Positions 1 to 8,182 of a DNA stretch of 64,000 nt are shown here, piece by piece. Where the stretch lies: positions 124,001 to 188,000 of the forward strand of contig NZ_ANHX01000091.1 of NCBI RefSeq assembly GCF_000316035.1, written 5' to 3'. A program made the translations under genes and the position numbers. The notes under the pieces are model-generated. The model searched no databases and was not told where the DNA came from. It worked only from the letters and a program-made list of their open reading frames with translations. This stretch comes from Paenibacillus sp. PAMC 26794. GTDB taxonomy: Bacteria > Bacillota > Bacilli > Paenibacillales > Paenibacillaceae. Positions within the stretch are counted from its first letter, which is position 1, and the number at the start of each line of letters is the position of its first letter.

Positions 1-59
1 GCATTTTGCATCTCACCCAAGATCGGGCTGATGCAAGTGAAACCGGAAGGGGTATAGAC

Positions 60-1253
60 ATGAGCAGTATTCCCAAAATCGTCATCCTCGGCGCGGGCTA
101 TGGCGGGATTCTGACAGCCCAGCGGCTGCAGAAGGAATTGAACTATAACGAGGCCGACGTCACATTGGTGAACCGGCATGATTATCATTATATTACTACA
201 CATCTACATATGCCGGCAGCCGGCACGGATACCATTGAGCATGCAAGAGTCCCTATTTCGAAGCTGATTGATGAGTTCAAGATTGATCTGGTCAAGTCTT
301 CCGTGAAGGAGATTCGTCTGCAGGATCGGAAGATTATTCTGGAGGACGGCACGTTATCCTATGATTATCTGATTATTGGACTAGGCGGTGAGCCTGAAAC
401 CTTCGGTATTCCGGGGATGCTCGATCACGCCATGACGATCCGCAGCATTAACTCGGTCAGATTGATTCGAGAACACATCGAATATCAATTTGCGATGTAC
501 AAAAACGATAACAAACGAAATCGTATTCGGTTTGTCGTAGGTGGAGCGGGTTTCAGTGGTGTTGAATTCGTAGCTGAACTTGCAGATCGTATTCCACAGC
601 TGTGCAAGGAGTTCGACGTGAATCCAAAACATGTGCACATCTATAATGTAGAGGCAGCACCTTCGGCCTTGCCTGGATTTGACCCGGAATTGGTAGAACA
701 TGCGATGAACGTGCTGAAGAAGAAGGGCGTTACTTTCAAAATTGGTGTTCCAATCAAGCAATGTCTCCCGGACGGTGTTATTGTGGGTGAGGGTGAAAAG
801 CTCGATGCGGCTACAGTCGTATGGACCGGCGGTATTCGCGGTAATTCACTGCTGGAACAGGCAGGTCTTGAAGTGATGCGAGGACGTGTGAAGGTAGATG
901 ATTATCTGCGTGCCCCTGGACATGAGCATGTCTATGTCATCGGTGATAATTCACTTGTATTTAACCCGGAAGGACTGCCTTATCCGCCAACAGCCCAGAT
1001 TGCAATGCAGCAGGGGGTGAACTGTGCGAAGAACGTCGTGGCATCCATTCGCAAGAAACAGCCACAACCTTTTGTATTTACGAGCAAAGGCACAGTTGCC
1101 TCATTGGGTAAAGGTGAAGCTATTGCCGTTGTAGGCGGCAAGAAATACAAGGGCTGGAAAGCGGCACAGTTGAAGAAGCTGGTTGATCTGCGTTATCTGT
1201 TTATCATTGGTGGTATTCCGTTAGTCCTGAAGAAAGGGCGGTTTTTTGGATGA
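60..1253 (+). CDS. NAD(P)/FAD-dependent oxidoreductase, type II NADH dehydrogenase-like
   Basis: This is a 397-residue flavoprotein of the type II NADH dehydrogenase family. Such enzymes pass electrons from NADH through FAD to the quinone pool at the inner face of the membrane without pumping protons. The N-terminal FAD-binding motif GAGYGGILTAQ lies at residues 10-20, and a second dinucleotide motif, VVGGAGFSGVEF, lies near residue 160. A late VIGDNS segment matches the usual second FAD contact. The ATG at 60 is chosen because GGAAGGGG lies just upstream; an in-frame ATG at position 6 lacks such a site. Its stop codon overlaps the next start (ATGA), so the two genes are probably one operon. 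The length is close to that of B. subtilis Ndh and YumB. Which paralogue it matches, and whether it is truly respiratory, cannot be settled here. Confidence 0.85.
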   Translation: MSSIPKIVILGAGYGGILTAQRLQKELNYNEADVTLVNRHDYHYITTHLHMPAAGTDTIEHARVPISKLIDEFKIDLVKSSVKEIRLQDRKIILEDGTLSYDYLIIGLGGEPETFGIPGMLDHAMTIRSINSVRLIREHIEYQFAMYKNDNKRNRIRFVVGGAGFSGVEFVAELADRIPQLCKEFDVNPKHVHIYNVEAAPSALPGFDPELVEHAMNVLKKKGVTFKIGVPIKQCLPDGVIVGEGEKLDAATVVWTGGIRGNSLLEQAGLEVMRGRVKVDDYLRAPGHEHVYVIGDNSLVFNPEGLPYPPTAQIAMQQGVNCAKNVVASIRKKQPQPFVFTSKGTVASLGKGEAIAVVGGKKYKGWKAAQLKKLVDLRYLFIIGGIPLVLKKGRFFG

Positions 1254-1504
1254 GACATTGCAGTGTTCAGGTCCGGGGACTATTAACGCGTGAGGAACTG
1301 GATCGATACAACGCCCTGATGCAGGTCGGTGGTTATCTGGAGGAACAGGATCAGTATGATCTGGCCTACATCGTGCAGAAAGAAGTGGATATTCTCATTA
1401 TGCCTGCGATTGAGCGGCTTAAAGAGAAGGGTCGTGACCGTGACCGGGCCACAGCCGAGTTCCTCGAATCGCTGAAAGCGGTTGATGAAGAGGACGAGGA
1501 TTAG
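1250..1504 (+). CDS. Small acidic hypothetical protein coupled to the NADH dehydrogenase gene
   Basis: This 84-residue protein starts in an ATGA overlap with the upstream flavoprotein gene, which argues for translational coupling. I do not recognise the family. It appears soluble and mostly helical, has no membrane segment or signal peptide, and ends in a run of acidic residues (DEEDED). The central part (EEQDQYDLAYIVQKEVD) could form an amphipathic helix. A role as a partner of the dehydrogenase is inference from position only. An antisense open frame over the same interval is a shadow and is not called. Confidence 0.65.
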   Translation: MRHCSVQVRGLLTREELDRYNALMQVGGYLEEQDQYDLAYIVQKEVDILIMPAIERLKEKGRDRDRATAEFLESLKAVDEEDED

Positions 1505-1624
1505 AGACATAACCTTCCAATCGCTGTTATCCCCAGATTTTTTGATTCCCTTTTGTTAAAGGGAAAATCCGGTGATAAAGGCGAACGCTTCGCTTTTTCA
1601 GGTTTTTTCTGTCCTTTCCGTTTT
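1504..1624 (-). repeat. Dispersed structured repeat, copy E (inverted orientation)
   Basis: On the minus strand this reads AACGGAAAGGACAG, then a GCGAA-GCG-TTCGC hairpin, then TATCACCGGATTTT, a CCCTTT/AAAGGG tip, AAAATCTGGGGATA and AACAGCGAT. The same order occurs near 30.8 and 41.2 kb. The outer stem is weaker here (GACA against TGTC plus AACCT against AGGTT). Unlike the other copies it does not precede a gene in its own orientation. It lies downstream of hemQ, beyond that gene's terminator. Confidence 0.8.
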
Positions 1625-1690
1625 TTGTATAAATAAATAGTTCAAACTATATAGATCTAAATCAAGCTTGAGGTAGTAGAATATTGATAC

Positions 1691-1746
1691 AAAATAAAGC
1701 ACCGCTGACAATATCCTTTACAGGAGATGTCGCGGTGCTTTATTTT
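1691..1746. terminator. Bidirectional terminator hairpin downstream of hemQ
   Basis: A perfect 15-base-pair stem (AAAATAAAGCACCGC with its complement) encloses a 26-nt loop. It has A/T-rich flanks on both sides. It sits between convergent genes and most directly ends hemQ transcription. Confidence 0.75.
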
Positions 1747-1760
1747 GCGTTGAGCTATTT

Positions 1761-2507
1761 TTACAACTTGAGCATCTCTTCCAGTTTTTCCTCATTCAGC
1801 AGACTTCCCACATAGAACGAACCGAATTCGCCATAACGGGCGCTAACTTCATCAAAACGCATCTCATAGACGAGTTTTTTGAACTGAAGCGCATCATCCG
1901 CAAACAGCGTAACGCCCCATTCCCAATCGTCGAAACCGACGGAGCCTGTAATGATCTGTTTTACTTTACCCGCATAGCTGCGTCCAATCATGCCGTGACT
2001 GCGCATCATGGTGCGACGCTCGTCCATAGACAGCATGTACCAGTTGTCATTCAGCTCACGTTTTTTGTTCATCGGATAGAAGCAGATGTATTGGCGTTGC
2101 GGCAGAACTGGTTTCAGACGGGCGATAATCTCCGGATTCTGCATCGGGTCTTCGCCTTCTTTGCCAAGGTAGTTACTCAGTTCCACTACACTGACGTAGG
2201 AATACGATTTGGTCGTGTACTGAGCAAACATCGTTTTGTTAAACGCATTCTCAACGGCCTTCAGATCTTCCAGCGTTTCACGCAGATGCATCATGCAAAG
2301 GTCAGCCTTCTGTCCCACTACGGTATAAACGACCGTGCTTCCTTGGGATGAATTCTCGACTTCTTTCCATTCCTTCCAGAATTCTTCCAGCTCGTCCAGT
2401 GCTACAGCACGTTCCTCATCATCTGCTGCTTTCCAGGCGGCCCAGTTAATCGAGCGAAAATCATGCAGGGCATACCAGCCCTCCAGTGTTGATGCGGCTT
2501 CGTTCAT
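1761..2507 (-). CDS. hemQ: Coproheme decarboxylase HemQ (chlorite dismutase family)
   Basis: HemQ converts coproheme III to heme b, the last step of the coproporphyrin-dependent heme pathway of Gram-positive bacteria, in the cytoplasm and using peroxide. The 248-residue length fits the family. Tyr144 in ICFYPM and His171 in MRSHGMIGR fall where the catalytic tyrosine and the proximal heme histidine are expected. The conserved WEWGVTLFADD and RYGEFGSFYVG segments are also present. The start is placed at 2507 because an AGGAGG site precedes it; a longer in-frame reading to 2663 has no supporting site. The gene is divergent from yuiB. The call is firm. Confidence 0.95.
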   Translation of the reverse strand: MNEAASTLEGWYALHDFRSINWAAWKAADDEERAVALDELEEFWKEWKEVENSSQGSTVVYTVVGQKADLCMMHLRETLEDLKAVENAFNKTMFAQYTTKSYSYVSVVELSNYLGKEGEDPMQNPEIIARLKPVLPQRQYICFYPMNKKRELNDNWYMLSMDERRTMMRSHGMIGRSYAGKVKQIITGSVGFDDWEWGVTLFADDALQFKKLVYEMRFDEVSARYGEFGSFYVGSLLNEEKLEEMLKL

Positions 2508-2649
2508 TGGTTGTGTTCCTCCTGCAAGGTATATTTCCAAATCCCTATAAGGGACGGGTGAGTGCTTTATCGTTTCATTGTATCCCAACATGAAGCAGAA
2601 GGGCAAATGAACAGAGTATAAATATAGGGAAATTTGTCCAGAAAGTTCG

Positions 2650-2678
2650 TTGCTTCGCCACATTTTTTGCGGTACACT
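2650..2678 (+). promoter_or_regulatory. Putative sigma-A promoter of yuiB
   Basis: TTGCTT and TACACT are separated by 17 bases and lie 57 bases before the yuiB start. They fit the vegetative consensus. No experimental support is possible here. Confidence 0.45.
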
Positions 2679-2734
2679 AACTACTATCCAGAAGTGAAAC
2701 CTGAATGTGTGAAAGAAGAGGTGAATGTCGCCCG

Positions 2735-3028
2735 ATGCAATTTATACCTGTGTTGGTATTGATGGTATTATTTTTCGTTATGATGTTTGGTATCGGTTTC
2801 ATTCTGAACATGCTGATGAAGACCACCTGGTTTCCTTCCTATCTGTTCATCATTGTGATTTTGCCTGTCGTCGTGTACTCTCTATGGGATCATTCGTCAT
2901 CTCTGATGTCACATCTGGGTTCTTTCCAGCTTGTAGACTATATGACGGGCATCGCTGGACTGGCTGGTGCGGTAATCAGTGGCTGGACGATCCAGAAGTT
3001 GCGTTTGGGTGGGTACAGAATGTTTTAG
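2735..3028 (+). CDS. yuiB: YuiB-like small membrane protein
   Basis: This 97-residue protein has three predicted membrane segments: residues 3-27, 34-51 and a glycine/alanine-rich one near 67-83. It ends in a short basic tail. It resembles the Bacillales YuiB family, whose function is unknown. In Bacillus, yuiB lies beside an NADH dehydrogenase-like gene (yumB), and a similar flavoprotein is found nearby here. The ATG at 2735 follows GAAGAGGTG at a workable distance. The upstream in-frame ATG at 2705 would add a charged decapeptide and lacks a clear binding site. Confidence 0.7.
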   Translation: MQFIPVLVLMVLFFVMMFGIGFILNMLMKTTWFPSYLFIIVILPVVVYSLWDHSSSLMSHLGSFQLVDYMTGIAGLAGAVISGWTIQKLRLGGYRMF

Positions 3029-3411
3029 ATTGTTGGAAAGAGGTAACACATGCCACTGTAATCGCGTGAAAGTCTTGTCTTTGTCGTAAACGCTTACGAG
3101 TACAAAGGGAAGGCTTTTTTGCTATTCATTTATATTAGAGGGATTATTGTACACTTGTACTTCATATACATCTGGAGAACATTCTCTTCAGATATTCCCT
3201 TGTATTCTGCGGCTACAGCTTTTATAGTATTCTAGCGACTCTCGACATGTTTTTTCGAAAGTTGCTGAATTCGGCGAAAACGTGAATGATGTCGACCTAG
3301 GACGAAACGGAGCGAGAACAGGCCATCTTTTTACCTGTTTTTGAGCATTTGAGGATCAGACATTTATGATAGAATAGATAAACATACTTTTGGGGAGAAG
3401 GAGATCAGGCT
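3029..3411. other. Intergenic region between yuiB and dnaB
   Basis: No gene was found in these 383 bases. A weak hairpin with CTTTGT-CGTAA paired to TTACG and ACAAAG lies at 3079-3107. It is followed at a few bases distance by a T run, so it may end yuiB transcription. The dnaB promoter candidate lies near the right end. The rest is A/T-rich without a recognisable element. Confidence 0.5.
3341..3370 (+). promoter_or_regulatory. Putative sigma-A promoter of dnaB
   Basis: TTGAGC and TATGAT are separated by 18 bases and lie about 41 bases before the dnaB start codon. Confidence 0.45.
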
Positions 3412-4947
3412 ATGCGCATGAAGAATCTGCACCATTATACTGAACATCATCGCTACTGCGTATACAGGGAGTTTGGACTTAGCGCCCTGGATGACCGTAT
3501 GCTTACAGGAGCATATCAGCCCATGGTAGGTGCTTTTGCGGTTGGCTTGTATCGGCTGTTGTTTCAGCATCTTCCCGGTGAACAGGTCGGTTATTCGCCG
3601 CTTGAACAGCAACGGAGGCTGTTCATGACACTTGGCTTGGAGCCAAGTGAGAAAGGGCGCAAATATTTGTTAGAGCAGACATCCAAGCTTGAGGCAGTGG
3701 GGCTACTTCAGACTTCACGACTATATATACCGGAAAATGATGATTACATTTACGAATATGAGCTGCAACCGCCGCTCTCTCCGGTAGAATTTTTCCGGAC
3801 ACAGCATTTGACACTGTTGCTTCGTGACAAGATTGGCAAATTCGCTGTCCTTTCCCTGCGTTCCGGTTTCTCGGCAGTGGAAAATGGGGACGCACCTTAT
3901 CCGGCAGCCAATAAAGAGAATATTTCCGTTCCCTTTTACGATATATTTGAATTGAATACCCATGTGATTGATTACGAGTTGGAGCAAGCATTGTCGGAAG
4001 TATCGACTACGGCTCAGCGGACAGGCACGAACGATGCAGCGGAAGAAAACAGTTTGAACTATGCCGACATTATTTTGCGTTTCCCGCGGGAGTCCGTCAA
4101 TCGCCGCCATGTAGAACAATTGCGATTCGATCATGAACAACTGGGCATTGTAAATTATGTCGTGAACAAGTTTAACCTCAGTGTGCAGGATGTATGCCGT
4201 CTGCTGGATGAAGATGATATCTTCAGTCCACAGGGCCAGCTGATTCTGGATGATCTTCAGCATAAGGCGAGTATGCAGTTCAGACAGACGAAGAAGCGGC
4301 ATGAGCAACAGACTGTACAGGCAGCCAAGGTCGTGGCACTGAGACAGCATATGGAGGAGCCTGAACGGAAAGAAGACTCCGGTGAACCACCTGTTGAGCA
4401 TGGGGTACAGATGGAATACTACGTCGAAGTACCTCCACAATTTATGACCAAGTGTGATATTCATCAATATAATATGATGTTGCGTAATGAGCCGTATACG
4501 CGTCTGTTGCAGACGTTCTTCCCAGGAGCAGTACCGGACAATCTGATCGATATATTTGAGAAAATTGATCTGAGCTACAAGTTGCCTGGTGAAGTCATCA
4601 ATGTATTGATTCATTATTTGATGGCATTGCTTGTATCTGGTGGAGAGCAGCGGATTAACCGTAACTTCGTTGAGGCCATTGCCTCCAACATGTTGCTCAA
4701 GCAGGTGAACTCATATGAGAAAGCTGTTCAATATATTCGTGATCAGGCCAAGGTCAAAGGCAAACAGGCTGCTGGTGCAGCTGGAACCCGTACCCGTACA
4801 TACGGCAAAGGAACCAAAGCTAAACCCGAAATTCCGATTGTACAAGACATAGGCATCGAAGGTGACGCAGTATCTGAGGAAGAGTTCGAAGAGATGATGC
4901 GATTCGCTCAGCAGATGCAGGCAAGCAAGCAAAAGGGAACTTCTTAA
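3412..4947 (+). CDS. dnaB: Replication initiation and membrane attachment protein DnaB (helicase co-loader)
   Basis: This 511-residue protein matches Gram-positive DnaB, not the replicative helicase of that name in E. coli. It works with DnaD and DnaI to load the DnaC helicase at oriC and at restart sites. The N-terminal part (VYREFGLSALDDRMLTGAYQ) fits the first winged-helix-like domain. A charged linker lies around residues 300-330. The C-terminal part (NLIDIFEKIDLSYKLPGEVINVLI) fits the second domain. An AAGGAGA site precedes ATG 3412. A strong terminator follows immediately, so the gene stands alone. In B. subtilis it is followed directly by dnaI, but here dnaI lies about 24 kb away. Confidence 0.92.
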   Translation: MRMKNLHHYTEHHRYCVYREFGLSALDDRMLTGAYQPMVGAFAVGLYRLLFQHLPGEQVGYSPLEQQRRLFMTLGLEPSEKGRKYLLEQTSKLEAVGLLQTSRLYIPENDDYIYEYELQPPLSPVEFFRTQHLTLLLRDKIGKFAVLSLRSGFSAVENGDAPYPAANKENISVPFYDIFELNTHVIDYELEQALSEVSTTAQRTGTNDAAEENSLNYADIILRFPRESVNRRHVEQLRFDHEQLGIVNYVVNKFNLSVQDVCRLLDEDDIFSPQGQLILDDLQHKASMQFRQTKKRHEQQTVQAAKVVALRQHMEEPERKEDSGEPPVEHGVQMEYYVEVPPQFMTKCDIHQYNMMLRNEPYTRLLQTFFPGAVPDNLIDIFEKIDLSYKLPGEVINVLIHYLMALLVSGGEQRINRNFVEAIASNMLLKQVNSYEKAVQYIRDQAKVKGKQAAGAAGTRTRTYGKGTKAKPEIPIVQDIGIEGDAVSEEEFEEMMRFAQQMQASKQKGTS

Positions 4948-4971
4948 TTTATTATTTATGTAATAGAACCC

Positions 4972-5012
4972 AAAAGGCGAGTCTCCTGATGAATGGAGAC
5001 TCGCCTTTTTTC
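4972..5012. terminator. Bidirectional terminator between dnaB and the GH85 gene
   Basis: A perfect 15-base-pair stem (AAAAGGCGAGTCTCC with its complement) encloses an 8-base loop and is followed by a T run on the plus strand. It separates the convergent dnaB and GH85 genes. Confidence 0.9.
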
Positions 5013-5050
5013 TAAACCTAAAAGTCAGTAAACTTTTGAATCTGGAGTCT

Positions 5051-7864
5051 TTATCTCAGAATCGTAGTAGCCTGATTGCCTGCATAATCCTCAATAACCA
5101 GCTTCAGCGGGCTGTTGCCGGACGATGGCGTGAAGGTCAGCTCACTCAGCTTCGTTCTACCCCGAATGATATACGGGAATTTCTGCGAAACGTAAGTGAC
5201 TCCGAACTCGCGTGCCACCCCATTTTCATATACATAGATCTTGTGCCAGTCCTCCAGATCCGGTAGGGCTAACGTGTACTTTCCATCTTTTACCGTGACC
5301 TTTTCCTTGGCGTATGGTGTAATCTGAAGATCTGCGAGCTGTCCGGTATGGGTAACCGGCTTCTGCCCGCTAATGGCGATGTTCAGCACGTAATGCTCAC
5401 CATTGGTCGGAAGTCCGGTCAAGATGGCAGACTGTTTTCCTTTTTTGACCTGAACTGACTTGGTGAAGGGTTCTTTTGTGTACTCTGTTTCTAGTGTGAG
5501 TTGAATAGACTCGTTGCCTTTTCCTTTGTCTTTATTTTTATCCTTGTCTTTACCGGTATTCTTATCTTTATCTTTGCCCGTATCTTTCGCTTTCTTCGGG
5601 TTTTTCCAGCTTACAATAGCATCGCCATTCTGTTTGAATTTCACATCTATATTCTGAACGGCTGCATTCAGATCATAAGGCAGGACGGTTGCTTCACTTT
5701 CGGTACCATCTGCACCAACCGCACGTATAGACAGTTCACCAGACGGCTGTTTTAGCGATTTGATATAAAAAGTGGAATCATACACGCCGCCTACATAGGC
5801 GCCATTTTCATATAAATTGTATTGTTTGACCTCTGAATAGTCCTTCATGTCCCATGCGACAACCAGTTCATCGGTGTTGGTCAGTGCTTTGGCAATATGG
5901 AATCCGGTCGGTGCATCCGGTACAGCCGCTGAACCGTCGGAAATGCGGATCTCGCCAATATTCATCTGGTAATTCTCAATCGCTTTGCCATTCGGGTCAA
6001 AGGATAGTCCCATAGCGGCAATGGTCTTGCCTTGATAGGCGCTCAAGTCCAGTGAAGCGGTCTTCCAGCCTTCCGTATGCTGGCCTGCATTAGGCACATT
6101 TACGTTGACCACGTTGGATGGATCATCTTCGAAGATCAACCCAACATGCAGGGAGGAAGCGTCACTAGTCGACGGTTTGTTATACGTCAGCTCCAGTTTG
6201 GATTGTCCGTTGACGGACAGATCGGTCTTGTACAGGCGCAGGAAGTTGTCCGCGTTGAGTGTACCGTTCACCACGAGAGAGCTGCCGCCATTAAACGCGC
6301 CAATGGAGTCATATGTGTACCTTGCGCCTTTCTCGTAAGATGGACCGTAGTCAAAATCAACACTGAGCTTGTCACCTTTACTATCCATCCACCATTGCCA
6401 AGTGACAGGGATATCCTGAATGTTGATATTTGACCATTCTTTATCGTTCGAGACGGCGCCGTCTTCATAATATTTCAGTCCGTGACCTGTATTGAAGCTG
6501 GTCGCAAAATTAGAGCCGTTGATGACGGATCGCTCGGTAAGATAAGCGGCAATCCCATCCCAGTTTGCGCCGGAAGCATATACGTCCGACAGATCGGCAG
6601 ACGCATTACGACGTGCATCTGTCGGGTCTTGATTCGGCCCTGACCACCACGCACGATCGCGTACAAAGGTCATCCACTGATACTCATCCTCGGCTCGGTG
6701 ATTGGTGCTGCCATCGCCCATCTCTTCATCCAGAGCATTGTGGGTAAAGTCGGCACCCAGTGTTGCGATGCTGTTCATGGGCTGACCGTTCTCATCCAGA
6801 TTATGACGCAGGTCATAGGACTGCTTCCAGCGGCCGAATTTGTCATGTCCACCTTCAACACCAGCAAATACGGTTTCCAGTGGATCAAGTCCCAGACTAA
6901 GGGCATGATCACGGGAATCGCGGAGCATCTTGTGGTTCCATACATAGTTCAGGAAGATGGAATCCGAAACTCTGCCGAGAGCGGAATCCTGCACAAAGGG
7001 GCTGTTAACTCCATTAAATTGGTTCTGATACTGAATCTTGCCCGTTGTATTGACGGTGGAATCATACCATTGGACGTACAGACCTTCATCTCTTAGATAT
7101 TTCATGAATTTCTTGTAGGAAGCGATATCCTCAGGGGCTACACCCCGGGCAACCTCTTCCTGATTGAAGAAATATCCATCGTAGTTGTAGTATTCTGCCA
7201 TCTCGGCCAGTTTCTCGGCCACAGGGAAATTACCGTTTTCATCCTGGATCAGCATTTGTTTGTACGTCTGTGGTCCACGGTCATTGTCTGAGAAAAAGAT
7301 GTTAGCAATGGACTTAACGCCGTTCTTGTGGGCTGCATTGGTGTAGGCCGGATTCGGAATGTTCAAAATACCAAACTCGAAGTATTTCTCCGTCCACTCT
7401 TTACTCGGGTCATACAGCTCCTCAGGTACTCCCGCAGAGGCCATGCCGTGCCAATAGCTGTAGTAGTCTGTATATTGCCAATAATTGAAGAGGTACTGGC
7501 TGAATTCATTGGTATAAGGTGTGCTATCGAAAAATGCATTGCCGTAATCACCACTCATTGTGAACAGTTGGGTGTCTGGACTAAGCTCCTGTGTGGCAGC
7601 GAACGCTTCATTACGGGGCTGCAAGGGAACATGGGCACGTAGTAAATCGCCATAGATATCACTTTCCGGTGTCCAGTTCAGAATCTGGGCCGAGGTGTAT
7701 CCGTGTTGATAGGGCTGATTCACCCCTTTGGCACTTTCACCGGTGTAAGGGAGCGTGTCTCCGGCATAAACGGATGATGCAACAACTTGTCCAATCAGAG
7801 CCGTAGTCAGGACCATGGCGGTTACCTTGGGAATGATGCCTTTCGGTTTGAGTTTGCGTGTCAT
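5051..7864 (-). CDS. Secreted GH85 endo-beta-N-acetylglucosaminidase
   Basis: GH85 enzymes cut between the two core GlcNAc residues of N-linked glycans and release high-mannose or hybrid glycans. The 937-residue protein has a signal peptide (residues 1-34, likely cleavage after SVYA). The catalytic barrel carries the GH85 signature YDGYFFNQEE at 228-237. Asn234 and Glu236 are the expected pair that acts through an oxazoline intermediate. Beta-sandwich and Fn3-like regions follow. A Lys/Asp-rich linker at about residues 753-786 leads to the last domains. No LPXTG motif or S-layer domain is seen, so it is probably released or loosely held. GGAGG precedes ATG 7864. It is divergent from a sensor kinase, with a cre-like site upstream. 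It is the extracellular first step of the locus. Confidence 0.92.
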   Translation of the reverse strand: MTRKLKPKGIIPKVTAMVLTTALIGQVVASSVYAGDTLPYTGESAKGVNQPYQHGYTSAQILNWTPESDIYGDLLRAHVPLQPRNEAFAATQELSPDTQLFTMSGDYGNAFFDSTPYTNEFSQYLFNYWQYTDYYSYWHGMASAGVPEELYDPSKEWTEKYFEFGILNIPNPAYTNAAHKNGVKSIANIFFSDNDRGPQTYKQMLIQDENGNFPVAEKLAEMAEYYNYDGYFFNQEEVARGVAPEDIASYKKFMKYLRDEGLYVQWYDSTVNTTGKIQYQNQFNGVNSPFVQDSALGRVSDSIFLNYVWNHKMLRDSRDHALSLGLDPLETVFAGVEGGHDKFGRWKQSYDLRHNLDENGQPMNSIATLGADFTHNALDEEMGDGSTNHRAEDEYQWMTFVRDRAWWSGPNQDPTDARRNASADLSDVYASGANWDGIAAYLTERSVINGSNFATSFNTGHGLKYYEDGAVSNDKEWSNINIQDIPVTWQWWMDSKGDKLSVDFDYGPSYEKGARYTYDSIGAFNGGSSLVVNGTLNADNFLRLYKTDLSVNGQSKLELTYNKPSTSDASSLHVGLIFEDDPSNVVNVNVPNAGQHTEGWKTASLDLSAYQGKTIAAMGLSFDPNGKAIENYQMNIGEIRISDGSAAVPDAPTGFHIAKALTNTDELVVAWDMKDYSEVKQYNLYENGAYVGGVYDSTFYIKSLKQPSGELSIRAVGADGTESEATVLPYDLNAAVQNIDVKFKQNGDAIVSWKNPKKAKDTGKDKDKNTGKDKDKNKDKGKGNESIQLTLETEYTKEPFTKSVQVKKGKQSAILTGLPTNGEHYVLNIAISGQKPVTHTGQLADLQITPYAKEKVTVKDGKYTLALPDLEDWHKIYVYENGVAREFGVTYVSQKFPYIIRGRTKLSELTFTPSSGNSPLKLVIEDYAGNQATTILR

Positions 7865-7940
7865 GCTGTTCCTCCTTCAAGTGGAATGAATGTAAGGTAT
7901 TCTTTTACACAAAACTAAACTTATGGTTAACGATAGTGGA

Positions 7941-7954
7941 TGAAAGCGTTTTTA
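7941..7954. promoter_or_regulatory. cre-like catabolite site upstream of GH85
   Basis: TGAAAGCGTTTTTA matches the CcpA consensus TGWNANCGNTNWCA with one mismatch. It lies about 80 bases upstream of the GH85 start in the divergent region, where CcpA repression would be sensible. A TAAACTTA octamer at 7916-7923 also occurs, in reverse complement, upstream of the substrate-binding protein gene. Confidence 0.4.
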
Positions 7955-8059
7955 AATAGGGTAAAATTAAAGAAACACAGATACAAACTAAAGAAAAGTT
8001 GCAGGTGACAAGTTAATGTCAGAAGCCTGATGATATAATTCTATATAAGTTAAACTACT

Positions 8060-8172
8060 CATTTACACGAAAACGGAGAGGATAGAAAAAACCGAAAAAG
8101 CGAAGCTACAAGTTTTCTGCAAGAAAGCTACTTCGAAAGCATACACCACGCTTATAAGACAGCATCGGAGGG
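8060..8172 (+). repeat. Dispersed structured repeat, copy A
   Basis: The copy opens with ATTTACACGAAAACGGAGAGG, followed by AAGCGAAGC and the hairpin AGTTTTCT-GCA-AGAAAGCT. It continues through CTTCGAAAGCATAC to ACAGCATCGGAGGG. It shares the first and second modules with copy B but lacks the CCGGATTTT/AAAATCTGG module. The GGAGGG at its 3' end serves as ribosome binding site for the sensor kinase. Confidence 0.7.
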
Positions 8173-8182
8173 AACATGCGAC

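Noticed and set aside
3721..4614. 297-codon minus-strand frame inside dnaB
   Set aside because: It is a shadow of the dnaB coding sequence, with no start signal and no recognisable domain.
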